From RUG13615 sp040307715 (GTDB taxonomy: Bacteria; Bacillota; Clostridia; Peptostreptococcales; Anaerovoracaceae): 21,256 nt of DNA. This document shows, piece after piece, positions 6,844 through 14,334 of the stretch. The notes beneath the pieces are model-generated. The model was not told where the DNA came from. It saw only the letters and a list, made by a program, of their open reading frames with translations, and did no database searches. The stretch spans positions 1 through 21,256 of the forward strand of contig JAWRJC010000028.1 of assembly GCA_040307715.1 (NCBI GenBank). Direction: 5' to 3'. The translations under genes were made by a program, and so were the position numbers. Position 1 is the stretch's first letter. Every line of letters starts with the position of its first letter.

Positions 6844-8232
6844 ATGGAAAAACCAGCAAAGACACACCATCACAGGGAGCGCAGTGCCTTCTCCGGTAAA
6901 CTCGGTTATGTCCTCGCGACAGCCGGCGCCTCCGTCGGCCTCGGGAACATCTGGAGATTTCCCTATCTCGCCGCGAAATACGGCGGCGGCGTCTTCCTTC
7001 TCACCTATCTCATCCTGATGCTGACCTTCGGCTACACCATGCTGATCTCGGAGACCGCCATGGGCCGCATGACCAAGCACGGTCCGGTCGGCGCTTTTGC
7101 CAGATTCAGCGATTCCGGATGGTCGAAGTGCGGCGCCTGGATCAATGCGATCGTACCGATCATCATCCTGCCCTACTACAGCGTGATCGGCGGCTGGGTC
7201 CTCAAGTACCTGGCCGGGTACATCACCGGAGCGACACAGGCAATGGCAGCTGATGACTACTTCGTGAATTTCATCGGCGACGGTTCGAGCGTGGAACTGT
7301 GGTTCCTCCTCTTCTCGATCGCCGTCATCCTGGTCATCATCGCGGGCGTTGAAAAGGGCATCGAGCGCGTCGCCAAGATCATGATGCCGGTCCTCGTCGT
7401 TCTGGCGGTCGTCATCGCGGTCTATTCCATGACCCGCCCCGGTGCGGCGGAAGGCATCAAGTACTTCCTTGTCCCGAATTTCCATGATTTCTCGATCATG
7501 ACGATCGTAGCGGCGATGGGACAGATGTTCTACTCGCTGTCCATCGCGATGGGCATCCTCTATACCTACGGTTCCTACATGCACAAAGATGTGGACCTCG
7601 AACGCACACAGCTGGAGGTCGGGTTCTTCGACAGCGGTATCGCCATCCTTGCGGGGCTCATGATCATCCCCGCGGTCTTCGCCTTCTCCGGCGGCGACCA
7701 GGAAGCGATCCTGCAGTCCGGTCCGTCCCTTATGTTTATCACCCTGCCCAAGGTCTTTGCGAGCATGGGCATCGGCACCATCGGCGGTTTCCTGTTCTTT
7801 GTTCTGGTGCTGTTCGCCGCCCTGACATCCGCGATCGCGCTGGCAGAGACATGCACATCGACCTTCGTCGATCAACTCGGCTGGAACCGCGTCCGTGCCA
7901 CGATCCTGGTCTTCGTCATCATGGTCGGTCTCGGCACACTGTCCTCGCTGGGCTTCAACGTCCTCGGCGGTGTCACGATCATCGGCATGGGCTTCCTCGA
8001 CTTCTTCGACTTCATCTCCAACTCCGTGATGATGCCGATCGGCGCGGCAGCGACCTGCCTCTTCATCCTGCATACCGTCAAGGTGAAGACAATCGAAGAG
8101 GAGGTCCGGCTGTCCGGACCCTTCCGCTGGGTCGGGCTGTACAGGTTCTGCCTGAAGTATCTGGCACCGGCGTTCTGCATCATCATCCTGGTGAGCGCCG
8201 TTCTGAACGTCTTCGGCGTGATCTCGATCTAA
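6844..8232 (+). CDS. Sodium-dependent transporter, NSS (SNF) family
   Basis: 462-residue polytopic membrane protein, importing a substrate (in bacterial homologs usually a hydrophobic or aromatic amino acid) with sodium. The hallmark unwound first helix is at residues 29-41 (ASVGLGNIWRFPY), including the gate arginine Arg38. About 11 membrane segments are visible, and the chain ends right after the last one, as in the 11-TM bacterial NSS group (Tyt1, MhsT type) rather than 12-TM LeuT. The N-terminus contains THHHRER, echoed by the His-rich start of the second NSS protein (14335-15744). Ribosome site AGGAG lies ten bases before ATG 6844. The stop overlaps the stop of the convergent MATE gene. 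Substrate not predictable. Confidence 0.93.
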   Translation: MEKPAKTHHHRERSAFSGKLGYVLATAGASVGLGNIWRFPYLAAKYGGGVFLLTYLILMLTFGYTMLISETAMGRMTKHGPVGAFARFSDSGWSKCGAWINAIVPIIILPYYSVIGGWVLKYLAGYITGATQAMAADDYFVNFIGDGSSVELWFLLFSIAVILVIIAGVEKGIERVAKIMMPVLVVLAVVIAVYSMTRPGAAEGIKYFLVPNFHDFSIMTIVAAMGQMFYSLSIAMGILYTYGSYMHKDVDLERTQLEVGFFDSGIAILAGLMIIPAVFAFSGGDQEAILQSGPSLMFITLPKVFASMGIGTIGGFLFFVLVLFAALTSAIALAETCTSTFVDQLGWNRVRATILVFVIMVGLGTLSSLGFNVLGGVTIIGMGFLDFFDFISNSVMMPIGAAATCLFILHTVKVKTIEEEVRLSGPFRWVGLYRFCLKYLAPAFCIIILVSAVLNVFGVISI

Positions 8233-9629
8233 AGATACCCGTACCGGTCTTTATACTTCAGCAGGAACCCCCAGGCAACGATAAATCCCAGGAGCTGCGC
8301 GAAGAACATGGCATACCAGAGCGCTTCCGCTCCGAACAGTTCGGCCGTCAGGACCGTACACCCGAGCTGCAGCACGAGGATGCGGATCACAGAGATCACG
8401 CCTGCCACACCGCCATTGTTCAGCGCGGTGAAGAACACCTGGGAGAAGTACCCAAACCCCATGAAAATATAGCTCAGACTGTAGATGCGGAATGCGTGGA
8501 CCGTCAATGCCAGAAGGTCCGGGTCATACGATACGAACAGTCTGGAACACGGAACAGCGAACAGCACGCTGAATCCCGCCCCGAAGAGACACGCGCCCAT
8601 CTCAATGATAAAGCTTTTGCGCAGCAGGTTTTTCAGTTCCGGTTTGTTGCCCGCGCCGTAGTGGAACGAAACGACCGGAGAAATGCCGATGCAGTAGCCG
8701 AAGAAAATGCTGGTGAAGACCATGCTGAAGTACGAAATGACGCCGTATGCAGCAAGTCCGTCCTCCCCGATCAGCCGGAGGAGTTCGTAATTGAACACCA
8801 GTGAAACCAGCGACGCCGACGCGTTCGCCATGAACTCCGCGATCCCGTTGTAGCAGGCACGTCCGATGCAGTGCCAGTCCATGCGCGTCTTCCCGAGCCG
8901 GAGCAGACTGTCGTTCGGCCGGAAAAAGAAGACCAGCGGCCCGTACCCGCCGACACACTGGCTGAGCACGGTGGCAGCCGCCGCGCCGACGAGTCCTAAG
9001 CCGAGTACCCCGACGAGCAGAAAGTCCAGGATCATATTGAGGACACCTGCCCCGATCGTAAAGTACAGACCCAGCTTCGGCTTTTCGGCAGTGATGAAAA
9101 AGAGCTGGAAATGGTACTCCAGCATGAACGGCGTCATCCCGATGGTGAGGATGCGGCCGTACAGCACGGCATCGCGGAGCAGTTCCCCTTCCGCGCCGAG
9201 CGCGCGCCCGATCGCGGGCATGAGAATGGCCATTCCGACCGACAGCAGTACCCCGAGCACCGCGCACGCATACGTGAGCAGTGAGAAATAGCTGACCGCG
9301 CGGTCGTGCTCACGCATCCCGAGCAGCTTGCCGACGAGCGCCGCACCGCCGACGCCCAGCATGAAACCGAACGAGCTGATGATCATAAGCGGCGGAAAGA
9401 TGAGATTGACCGCCGCCAGCGCCGTCGAGCCCGCAAAGTTGGACACAAAGAACCCATCTACGATCGTATAGATGGATCCGAAAATCGTCATGATGATAGA
9501 TGGGATCGTGAACCGGAACACCTTTCCGTAGGTGAAGTGATCCGACAGTTTGACTCTTTCTTTTTTTGTTAAGGAATCGCCGTGCTCTGCTTCTGCAAGC
9601 TTTGCACGGCGTTTCTGTTCATTCTGCAT
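8229..9629 (-). CDS. MATE-family multidrug/metabolite exporter
   Basis: 466 residues with about 12 membrane helices in two pseudo-symmetric halves. It matches the MATE family (IPSIIMTIFGSIYTIVDGFFVS near residues 41-62, then FPPLMIISSFGFMLGVGGAALVGKLLG). Members expel drugs or metabolites in exchange for sodium or protons; the cargo here is unknown. The charged N-terminal 30 residues are cytoplasmic. ATG 9629 follows GGGAG by five bases, and that ribosome site partly sits in a small hairpin. It lies 35 bases downstream of the NlpC/P60 gene on the same strand with no terminator between, so it is probably co-transcribed. Its stop codon overlaps the stop of the convergent NSS gene. Confidence 0.92.
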   Translation of the reverse strand: MQNEQKRRAKLAEAEHGDSLTKKERVKLSDHFTYGKVFRFTIPSIIMTIFGSIYTIVDGFFVSNFAGSTALAAVNLIFPPLMIISSFGFMLGVGGAALVGKLLGMREHDRAVSYFSLLTYACAVLGVLLSVGMAILMPAIGRALGAEGELLRDAVLYGRILTIGMTPFMLEYHFQLFFITAEKPKLGLYFTIGAGVLNMILDFLLVGVLGLGLVGAAAATVLSQCVGGYGPLVFFFRPNDSLLRLGKTRMDWHCIGRACYNGIAEFMANASASLVSLVFNYELLRLIGEDGLAAYGVISYFSMVFTSIFFGYCIGISPVVSFHYGAGNKPELKNLLRKSFIIEMGACLFGAGFSVLFAVPCSRLFVSYDPDLLALTVHAFRIYSLSYIFMGFGYFSQVFFTALNNGGVAGVISVIRILVLQLGCTVLTAELFGAEALWYAMFFAQLLGFIVAWGFLLKYKDRYGYL

Positions 9630-9637
9630 ATGATCTC

Positions 9638-9652
9638 CCGGTGTTTCACCGG
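9638..9652 (-). promoter_or_regulatory. Hairpin touching the MATE ribosome binding site
   Basis: CCGGTG-TTT-CACCGG, perfect 6-bp arms with a 3-nt loop, between the NlpC/P60 stop and the MATE start. On the minus-strand mRNA the end of the stem covers the first two G of the GGGAG site (9635-9639). There is no U-run, so it is not a classical terminator. Confidence 0.5.
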
Positions 9653-9664
9653 TCAGTTATTTTA

Positions 9665-10804
9665 CTAGTACATCCGGTAGAACGTCGGCTTGCCGCGGCT
9701 GTCTCTGTAGTGCACGTTGCTGACGATGATGCCGACCGACGGGCTGCTGGCATGGACGACCTGTCCGTTACCCATGTAGATCCCGACGTGGCCGCCCCAG
9801 TTGACGAGGTCGCCCGCCTGCGCATTGCTCTCGGAAACCGGCGTGCCCACCTGATCGTAAGAGACACGCGGGATGTGGATCCCGAAGTGCGCGTACACGC
9901 CCTGCGTGAAGCCGGAGCAATCGCAGCCGTTGGACAGGCTCGTGCCGCCCCAGACATAGGGGCATCCTACGAACTGCAGCGCGTAGTCGACGATATCGGA
10001 ACCGCCGGAGTAGGTGCTCACGGTCGAGCTGTTGCCGTAGCCGGAATCATTGCCGCTGCCGCCGCCGGAGCTGCCCGAATAGCTGTTCTGTGCCGCCGCT
10101 GCCGCCGCCGCGGCTCTTGCCTCCTCGGCTCTGCGGGCTTCTTCCGCCTTCAGTTCCTCAAGTTCTCCCTGCAAAGACTCGGTCTCTGCGTCGACCTGCG
10201 CCTTATCCGCACCGAGCGCTTCGTAATTGTCGTACAGCATTTCCTGCTCCAGCGTCATCTCGTCGATCTTCGCAGACATCTGTTCCTGCTGTTCGGCGAG
10301 CGCTTCCTGCAGTGCTTTTGTCTCCTCGTACTGCCCTTCCAGCACTTCCACGATTTCCTTGTCGCCGCTGTAAATGCGGGAGACAAGTTCCACGTTGCTG
10401 ATCAGGTCCGTTACGTTCTCCGAGGAAAGGATCACGTCTACAAATCCGATCGTGCCGTTCTTATACATGTTGCGCAGGCGCTGATCCAGATTTTTGAGGT
10501 TGCGTTCCAGGTCGCGCTGCTGCTGTTCGAGTTTTTTCTCGTTCTCGCCGATCTCCATCTGGAGCGATGCGATCTCGTTCGACAGTTCGCTGATCCTGGA
10601 TCTGGTCGCATCGATCTCCGCCTGCACATCCGCCATCTCCTGTTCGAGCTGCTCGGACTGCTGCTGGTTGGCGTCGATCTCCTCCTGCAGATCATCTTTC
10701 TTATCCGCAAACGAGAAGGTCAGCGTCATAGCAAGGACCAGAGCGATGCAAAGGATCGTCCGAAGACCAAGGTGCTTTGTTTGATTGGTATTATATTTCT
10801 TCAT
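9665..10804 (-). CDS. Secreted coiled-coil NlpC/P60 peptidoglycan endopeptidase
   Basis: 379 residues. A signal peptide (about 1-33, cleavage after SFA) is followed by a long coiled coil (about 36-230, Glu/Gln/Leu heptads), an Ala8 run (231-238), a Ser/Gly/Asn linker, and a C-terminal NlpC/P60 cysteine peptidase domain from about 268. Catalytic residues are Cys296 (NGCDCSGF), His339 (GGHVGIY) and His351 (VVHAS). The architecture is that of PcsB/CwlO-type hydrolases, which cut stem peptides in the cell wall; the coiled coil usually binds an FtsEX-like activator. ATG 10804 is chosen because AGGA lies seven bases upstream; in-frame ATGs at 10810 and 10822 lack a good site. Probably first gene of a unit with the MATE exporter. 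Confidence 0.94.
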   Translation of the reverse strand: MKKYNTNQTKHLGLRTILCIALVLAMTLTFSFADKKDDLQEEIDANQQQSEQLEQEMADVQAEIDATRSRISELSNEIASLQMEIGENEKKLEQQQRDLERNLKNLDQRLRNMYKNGTIGFVDVILSSENVTDLISNVELVSRIYSGDKEIVEVLEGQYEETKALQEALAEQQEQMSAKIDEMTLEQEMLYDNYEALGADKAQVDAETESLQGELEELKAEEARRAEEARAAAAAAAAQNSYSGSSGGGSGNDSGYGNSSTVSTYSGGSDIVDYALQFVGCPYVWGGTSLSNGCDCSGFTQGVYAHFGIHIPRVSYDQVGTPVSESNAQAGDLVNWGGHVGIYMGNGQVVHASSPSVGIIVSNVHYRDSRGKPTFYRMY

Positions 10805-10852
10805 GGTCATATCCTGTTTCATTCTTTCTTATTGAAGACTGTGCTGCCACAT

Positions 10853-10869
10853 CTGGTGCCCGGCACCAG
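10853..10869. repeat. 17-bp interrupted palindrome in the NlpC/P60 leader
   Basis: CTGGTGCC-C-GGCACCAG, perfect 8-bp arms about one central base, 48 bases upstream of ATG 10804. It could be an operator or an RNA hairpin (7-bp stem, 3-nt loop). There is no following U-run. Confidence 0.6.
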
Positions 10870-10920
10870 GACATACATCTACATCTATAATACTACTACT
10901 CCTCCTCAAAAAAGAAAAGC

Positions 10921-10937
10921 CTTTCAGCAAATTTACA
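10921..10937 (-). promoter_or_regulatory. Weak WalR-like box upstream of the NlpC/P60 gene
   Basis: Minus strand TGTAAA-N5-TGAAAG. The first half matches the WalR/YycF half-site TGTWAH exactly, the second at four of six positions. It lies in the leader/promoter region of a wall hydrolase, the usual WalR target class. Confidence 0.25.
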
Positions 10938-10954
10938 TAAAACCACTGCGTTTA

Positions 10955-10963
10955 TGGTATGAT
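10955..10963 (+). promoter_or_regulatory. Candidate extended -10 promoter of the 99-residue hypothetical gene
   Basis: TGG-TATGAT: a TG-extended -10 box with no clear -35 at normal spacing. Predicted leader about 72 bases to ATG 11042. Confidence 0.45.
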
Positions 10964-11041
10964 GAGGGCAGAAACGACCTCAAAACCATCGATTCCTGCC
11001 ATTTTCCGCAATCTGCCGCGAATAGACAAGGTATTTATAAC

Positions 11042-11341
11042 ATGACGTTCCATTACACATCCGATCTGCTTGCCTATATGGCCGAAAAAGGCCGCAGCGA
11101 CATTGCGGTCGAAGTCGCCGCCACCAACCACTCCGACATCGATGTCACGGAGATCTATATCCGGCTCGTTTCCCGCAAGATGCTGCAGGAACTCCGGAAG
11201 AAAAACTACCGGATCATCGAGACCTCCGTCGGCAAGGTGGCACTGCCGCCCTACCGGCTGCACTATGACGAGACGGTCACCTTCGGGCTGAAGCGGTTCC
11301 TGTTCTTCAGAAGCCTGACATACGATGGGATCCGCCTGTAG
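11042..11341 (+). CDS. Conserved-looking small hypothetical protein, 99 aa
   Basis: I do not recognise a named family. The ORF reads MTFHYTSDLLAYMAEKG... and ends in FFRSLTYDGIRL. It is soluble, with no signal peptide, membrane helix or cysteine cluster. Its alternation of beta-like stretches (DIAVEVAAT, VTEIYIRLVS, VTFGLKRFLF) suggests a small beta-rich fold. Codon use is clearly coding (C/G third positions like the neighbours). The reading frame is open far upstream, but that part is antisense to the NlpC/P60 gene; the true start is ATG 11042, with a weak AAGG about ten bases before. Monocistronic, between an extended -10 promoter and a strong terminator. Confidence 0.75.
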   Translation: MTFHYTSDLLAYMAEKGRSDIAVEVAATNHSDIDVTEIYIRLVSRKMLQELRKKNYRIIETSVGKVALPPYRLHYDETVTFGLKRFLFFRSLTYDGIRL

Positions 11342-11384
11342 CAGCAGCTCTCTGTTCGCATTTTCAGAACAGACCGCCGCACAC

Positions 11385-11423
11385 AAAAAGAGCAAAGGCC
11401 GCATGACCTTTGCTCTTTCTTTT
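11385..11423. terminator. Bidirectional terminator between the 99-aa gene and the CstA gene
   Basis: AAAGAGCAAAGG (11387-11398) pairs perfectly over 12 bp with CCTTTGCTCTTT (11407-11418), with an 8-nt loop. T-runs flank both sides (CTTTT on plus, TT after the TTT of the stem on minus), serving both converging genes. Confidence 0.88.
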
Positions 11424-11449
11424 GCCTGGAATCAGCTTGCGTCTGCCGC

Positions 11450-13204
11450 TTAAGCAGCTGCTTCCGCTTTTTTCGCCGCCTGTCTCTTGAAGGTGGCTGC
11501 CGCCTCGATCACGAGGATGACCGCGAGAACGACCATCGCGATCGCGAAGATCAGCTGGAAGTAATGCCCCCAGAGCGGATCCGCCGCCATGGACGCAGCA
11601 TCCGGATGCGCCGCCGCATAGCCGCCGATCGCCGCGAACTTCTTCATGATGGTCATGACCAGAGAAGTCAGCGTCGCGCAGAGCATGAAGCACATCGGAA
11701 GGTAGAACATCTTGTTGTTCTTGCCGACTTCACCCAGCCATGCGCAGACCGCGAGGAGCGCAATGCCCGCGAGCAGCTGGTTGGCCGCACCGAACAGCCC
11801 CCAGATCTGGGACAGGGACAGCCCGCCCAGGACGCAGCCGATGATGACCATGAACAGAGTGCCGAACAGCGGATGCGCGAGGAGTTTGCGGATGCCGGCC
11901 GCTTCTTTCCAGTTCGATTCGCCTTCCTTGAGGAACAGCTCGCCGAACATGAAGCGGGACAGTCTCGTCGCGGAGTCGAGGGACGTCAGCGCGAAGACGG
12001 AGACCGCCAGCGTCAGCAGTGCGTAGATCGTGTTGTAAACGGTCGTGCCTTCCACGTTGAACATGGTCGCGATGCCAGCCGCAAATGCGACGGACGGAGA
12101 ACCGAATTCACCGCCGGTGAACTTGGTGAAGACCATGCCGACCGCGATCAGGGAGATGACACCCAGCGCCGACTCGATGAGCATGGAGCCGTAGCCGATC
12201 GGCTTGGCGTTCGCTTCATTGTCGAGCTGCTTGGAGGAAGTACCGGTCGAGATCAGGGAATGGAATCCGGAGCACGCGCCGCAGGCGACCGTGATGAACA
12301 GCGCCGGGAACAGTGTGCCGGATGCATTCGACCAGCCTGTGAATGCCGGGATCTCGAAAGTCGCTCTGCCGGTGAATGCGCAGCCCGCGATACCGAGGAC
12401 CGCCAGCGCCATCATCGCGTACAGCAGATAGCTGGACAGATAGTCGCGCGGCTGAAGCAGGATCCAGACCGGAACGAGCGAAGCGACCGCGATGTACAGA
12501 CCGATGAAAATGATCCATGCGGTGCGGCTCATCGCGAAGCCGACATTGAGGCCGAGGATGACGATCAGGACGATCACGGCAATGCCGACTGCTGTCGCGG
12601 TCTTGGTGTTCATCCCGTAACGGTTGGTCATCAGACCGAACACGACCGCCAGGACGATGAAGAGCACGGAGATGATCGCTGTGGTCTGGTTGCCGTTCGG
12701 GCTTGTCACGAAGCCGGACTGCCCTGCGTCAGGCAGCGTCATGAAGGTGCCCGCGACGACGTTGACGAAGGACGCGAGTACCAGGATCAGAACGAGCAGT
12801 GCGAAGATGATAAAGAGTTTCTGCGCACGTTTGCCCATACTCTTTTTGATGATCTCGCCGACGGATTTACCGCCGTTGCGGATCGAGGCGAACAGAGAAC
12901 CGAAGTCCTGCAGGCCGCCGAAGAAGATACCGCCGATCACGCACCAGAGAAACACCGGGACCCATCCGAATACACTGGCCAGGATCGGACCGTTGATCGG
13001 CCCCGCGCCGGCAATGGACGAAAAGTGGTGCCCCATCAGAACGTACGGCTTCGCCGCCACGTAGTCGACGCCGTCCTCCATGGTCTTGGCAGGCGTCGGT
13101 CTTGACGGATCCACGCCCCACTGCTTCGCCAGCCAGCTGCCGTACGTCAGATACCCGATGAACAGGATCGCGAGTGCAGCCAGAATGATGAATAATGCAG
13201 TCAT
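11450..13204 (-). CDS. cstA: CstA/BtsT-family carbon starvation transporter
   Basis: 584-residue multi-spanning membrane protein of the CstA family, whose E. coli members (CstA, BtsT) are linked to peptide and pyruvate uptake. Family blocks: GHHFSSIAGAGPINGP at residues 58-73, a proximal W(V/C)-containing helix, GGLQDFGSLFAS, then ACSGFHSLISTGTSSKQ. The chain is shorter than the roughly 700-residue enterobacterial proteins, as usual for the Firmicutes form. It ends in a Lys/Ala-rich tail (KRQAAKKAEAAA). ATG 13204 follows AGGAG by eight bases; the GTG at 13213 overlaps the ribosome site itself and is rejected. It lies 40 bases after the two hypothetical genes, so it may be co-transcribed with them. 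Confidence 0.94.
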   Translation of the reverse strand: MTALFIILAALAILFIGYLTYGSWLAKQWGVDPSRPTPAKTMEDGVDYVAAKPYVLMGHHFSSIAGAGPINGPILASVFGWVPVFLWCVIGGIFFGGLQDFGSLFASIRNGGKSVGEIIKKSMGKRAQKLFIIFALLVLILVLASFVNVVAGTFMTLPDAGQSGFVTSPNGNQTTAIISVLFIVLAVVFGLMTNRYGMNTKTATAVGIAVIVLIVILGLNVGFAMSRTAWIIFIGLYIAVASLVPVWILLQPRDYLSSYLLYAMMALAVLGIAGCAFTGRATFEIPAFTGWSNASGTLFPALFITVACGACSGFHSLISTGTSSKQLDNEANAKPIGYGSMLIESALGVISLIAVGMVFTKFTGGEFGSPSVAFAAGIATMFNVEGTTVYNTIYALLTLAVSVFALTSLDSATRLSRFMFGELFLKEGESNWKEAAGIRKLLAHPLFGTLFMVIIGCVLGGLSLSQIWGLFGAANQLLAGIALLAVCAWLGEVGKNNKMFYLPMCFMLCATLTSLVMTIMKKFAAIGGYAAAHPDAASMAADPLWGHYFQLIFAIAMVVLAVILVIEAAATFKRQAAKKAEAAA

Positions 13205-13244
13205 AAGAAACACTCCTTACTGTAACTAATAATAAGAAATAAGA

Positions 13245-13736
13245 TCATCTATCGCGAAAGAGTCTTTCGAGATCCCGTCCGTGGCGGTTGGAAACGGTCT
13301 TCTCCTGTGAAAGATCTCTTGCTGCGATCCGCAGTATGCTCGAGCCGTGCAGCCCGAATTGATAACTCTTGAAGCGCCGCTGTTTTTTGATATACGCAGC
13401 CGCCTCTTTATCGATGGTGTCCGCGATGATGAGCAGGATGCCGTCGGTGCTTTTGTGCTCTTCTTTCGGAATCGCTCTTTTCAGCGCTTCTTCCCAGACG
13501 GTGTCTGCCAGCTGCCGCACAGTCGCCAGGTCCAGTTTCTCCGGATCGGCGAAAAAGACGTATTCCTGCGCATCGAACGCCGCGATCTTCGCCGCCCGGA
13601 TGAGCATGTACCCCTCGCTGTGCGTTGCAAAGGATGCTTCCGCAATGAACGGCGGCATCGGCGTCTTTCGGTTCACATTGTAGTAAGTCTCATACGACTG
13701 AAGGAGTTTCTCCATCGCCGCTTTTCTGTCTGTCAT
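13245..13736 (-). CDS. Conserved hypothetical protein, 163 aa (second of a coupled pair)
   Basis: Unnamed soluble protein without signal peptide or membrane segment. Visible features: MPPFIAEASFATHSEGYMLIRAAKIAAFDAQEYVFF in the N-terminal half, VWEEALKRAIP and a DGILLIIADTID strand in the middle, and a basic C-terminus (FKSYQFGLHGSSILRIAAR, then SNRHGRDLERLFRDR). The start overlaps the stop of the upstream gene by four bases (ATGA, 13733-13736), which implies translational coupling, with AGGAGAAGGGG just before. The pair and the downstream CstA gene (40-base gap) look like one transcript. Function unknown; I have an impression, which I cannot check here, that similar pairs exist in other Clostridia. 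Confidence 0.82.
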   Translation of the reverse strand: MTDRKAAMEKLLQSYETYYNVNRKTPMPPFIAEASFATHSEGYMLIRAAKIAAFDAQEYVFFADPEKLDLATVRQLADTVWEEALKRAIPKEEHKSTDGILLIIADTIDKEAAAYIKKQRRFKSYQFGLHGSSILRIAARDLSQEKTVSNRHGRDLERLFRDR

Positions 13737-14146
13737 GCCCCTTCTCCTGCTGCTTGTGCCTGCCCCGGGGCAGCAGACTCTTCTCCGCGTTCCCGCGGTG
13801 ACCGGAAGTCTGCGTCCGGCATCTTTTCCTTTAACATGCCGATCAGTTCCTGCGCCGCCGTTTTCCCCGGCAGCGGGATGTCGGCGATTTCCTTCTCTGC
13901 GTCACGGATCACCAGGTGTTCGTACTCGATCTCTCCCCTGCCGCAGCACATCTTCACCGGCACCTGATACACCCGCCGGAAGCACCCGGCCACATCCTGA
14001 TACGGGACGTAGCAGGTCATAAGCCCGGAACGAAAAAACAGCACAGTATCCCCCACACGGACCGTGCCTGTTTGTTTCGCGCTCTTATATTCACTTTGCA
14101 GGGCGGCGTCAGGGTAGGACGCGGCTGAAATCGAATGAAATTTCAT
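13733..14146 (-). CDS. Conserved hypothetical protein, 137 aa (first of a coupled pair)
   Basis: Soluble protein of unknown function beginning MKFHSISAASYPDAALQSEYKSAK. The motif TGTVRVGDTVLFFRSGLMTCYVPYQDVAGCFRRV looks like a small beta-barrel or PH-like fold; this is inference. It is followed by VPVKMCCGRGEIEYEHLVI. The C-terminal 20 residues are Glu/Ala/Gly-rich and probably disordered. ATG 14146 fits the family-like start, but no Shine-Dalgarno site precedes it. An in-frame ATG at 14170 coincides with the predicted transcription start and would give 145 residues. Coupled to the next gene by a 4-base overlap. Confidence 0.8.
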   Translation of the reverse strand: MKFHSISAASYPDAALQSEYKSAKQTGTVRVGDTVLFFRSGLMTCYVPYQDVAGCFRRVYQVPVKMCCGRGEIEYEHLVIRDAEKEIADIPLPGKTAAQELIGMLKEKMPDADFRSPRERGEESAAPGQAQAAGEGA

Positions 14147-14176
14147 ATTGACAATATAGTTTCTGAACATTTACTA

Positions 14177-14205
14177 CAATGCACCTGTACCGGGAAAATG
14201 TCAAT
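14177..14205 (-). promoter_or_regulatory. Candidate promoter of the hypothetical pair (and CstA)
   Basis: Consensus TTGACA (14200-14205, minus), 17-bp spacer, weak -10 CATTGT (14177-14182). The 10-bp palindrome TTTGCGCAAA (14209-14218) lies immediately upstream of the -35. Confidence 0.5.
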
Positions 14206-14273
14206 CATTTGCGCAAAAATAGAGCCCAAATTATTCAGAATCCTCAAATAGCAATGTTTTTCATAACGGAATC

Positions 14274-14309
14274 AAAAAATGCCGTTCTCCCGCAAAGGGA
14301 GAACGGCAT
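14274..14309 (-). terminator. Terminator after the second NSS gene
   Basis: ATGCCGTTCTCCC (14279-14291) pairs over 13 bp with GGGAGAACGGCAT (14297-14309), with a 5-nt loop, followed on the minus strand by TTTTTT (14274-14279). It starts 26 bases after the stop. Confidence 0.92.
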
Positions 14310-14334
14310 ATGAGTTTTATCCGTCTTTCAGGTT

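Noticed and set aside
9566..11041. Upstream part of the long plus-strand frame that ends in the 99-aa gene
   Set aside because: It is antisense to the NlpC/P60 gene and crosses the palindrome and promoter region. Only the last 99 codons have gene-like codon use and their own promoter.
11564..13105. 513-codon plus-strand frame opposite the CstA gene
   Set aside because: Extreme Arg/Asp/Glu composition mirrors the membrane-protein codons of CstA; a shadow frame.
13202..13226. Similar leader TACAGTAAGGAG before both the CstA and the first AGCS gene
   Set aside because: The match is mostly the Shine-Dalgarno site. The flanks differ, so it is not evidence of a common regulator.
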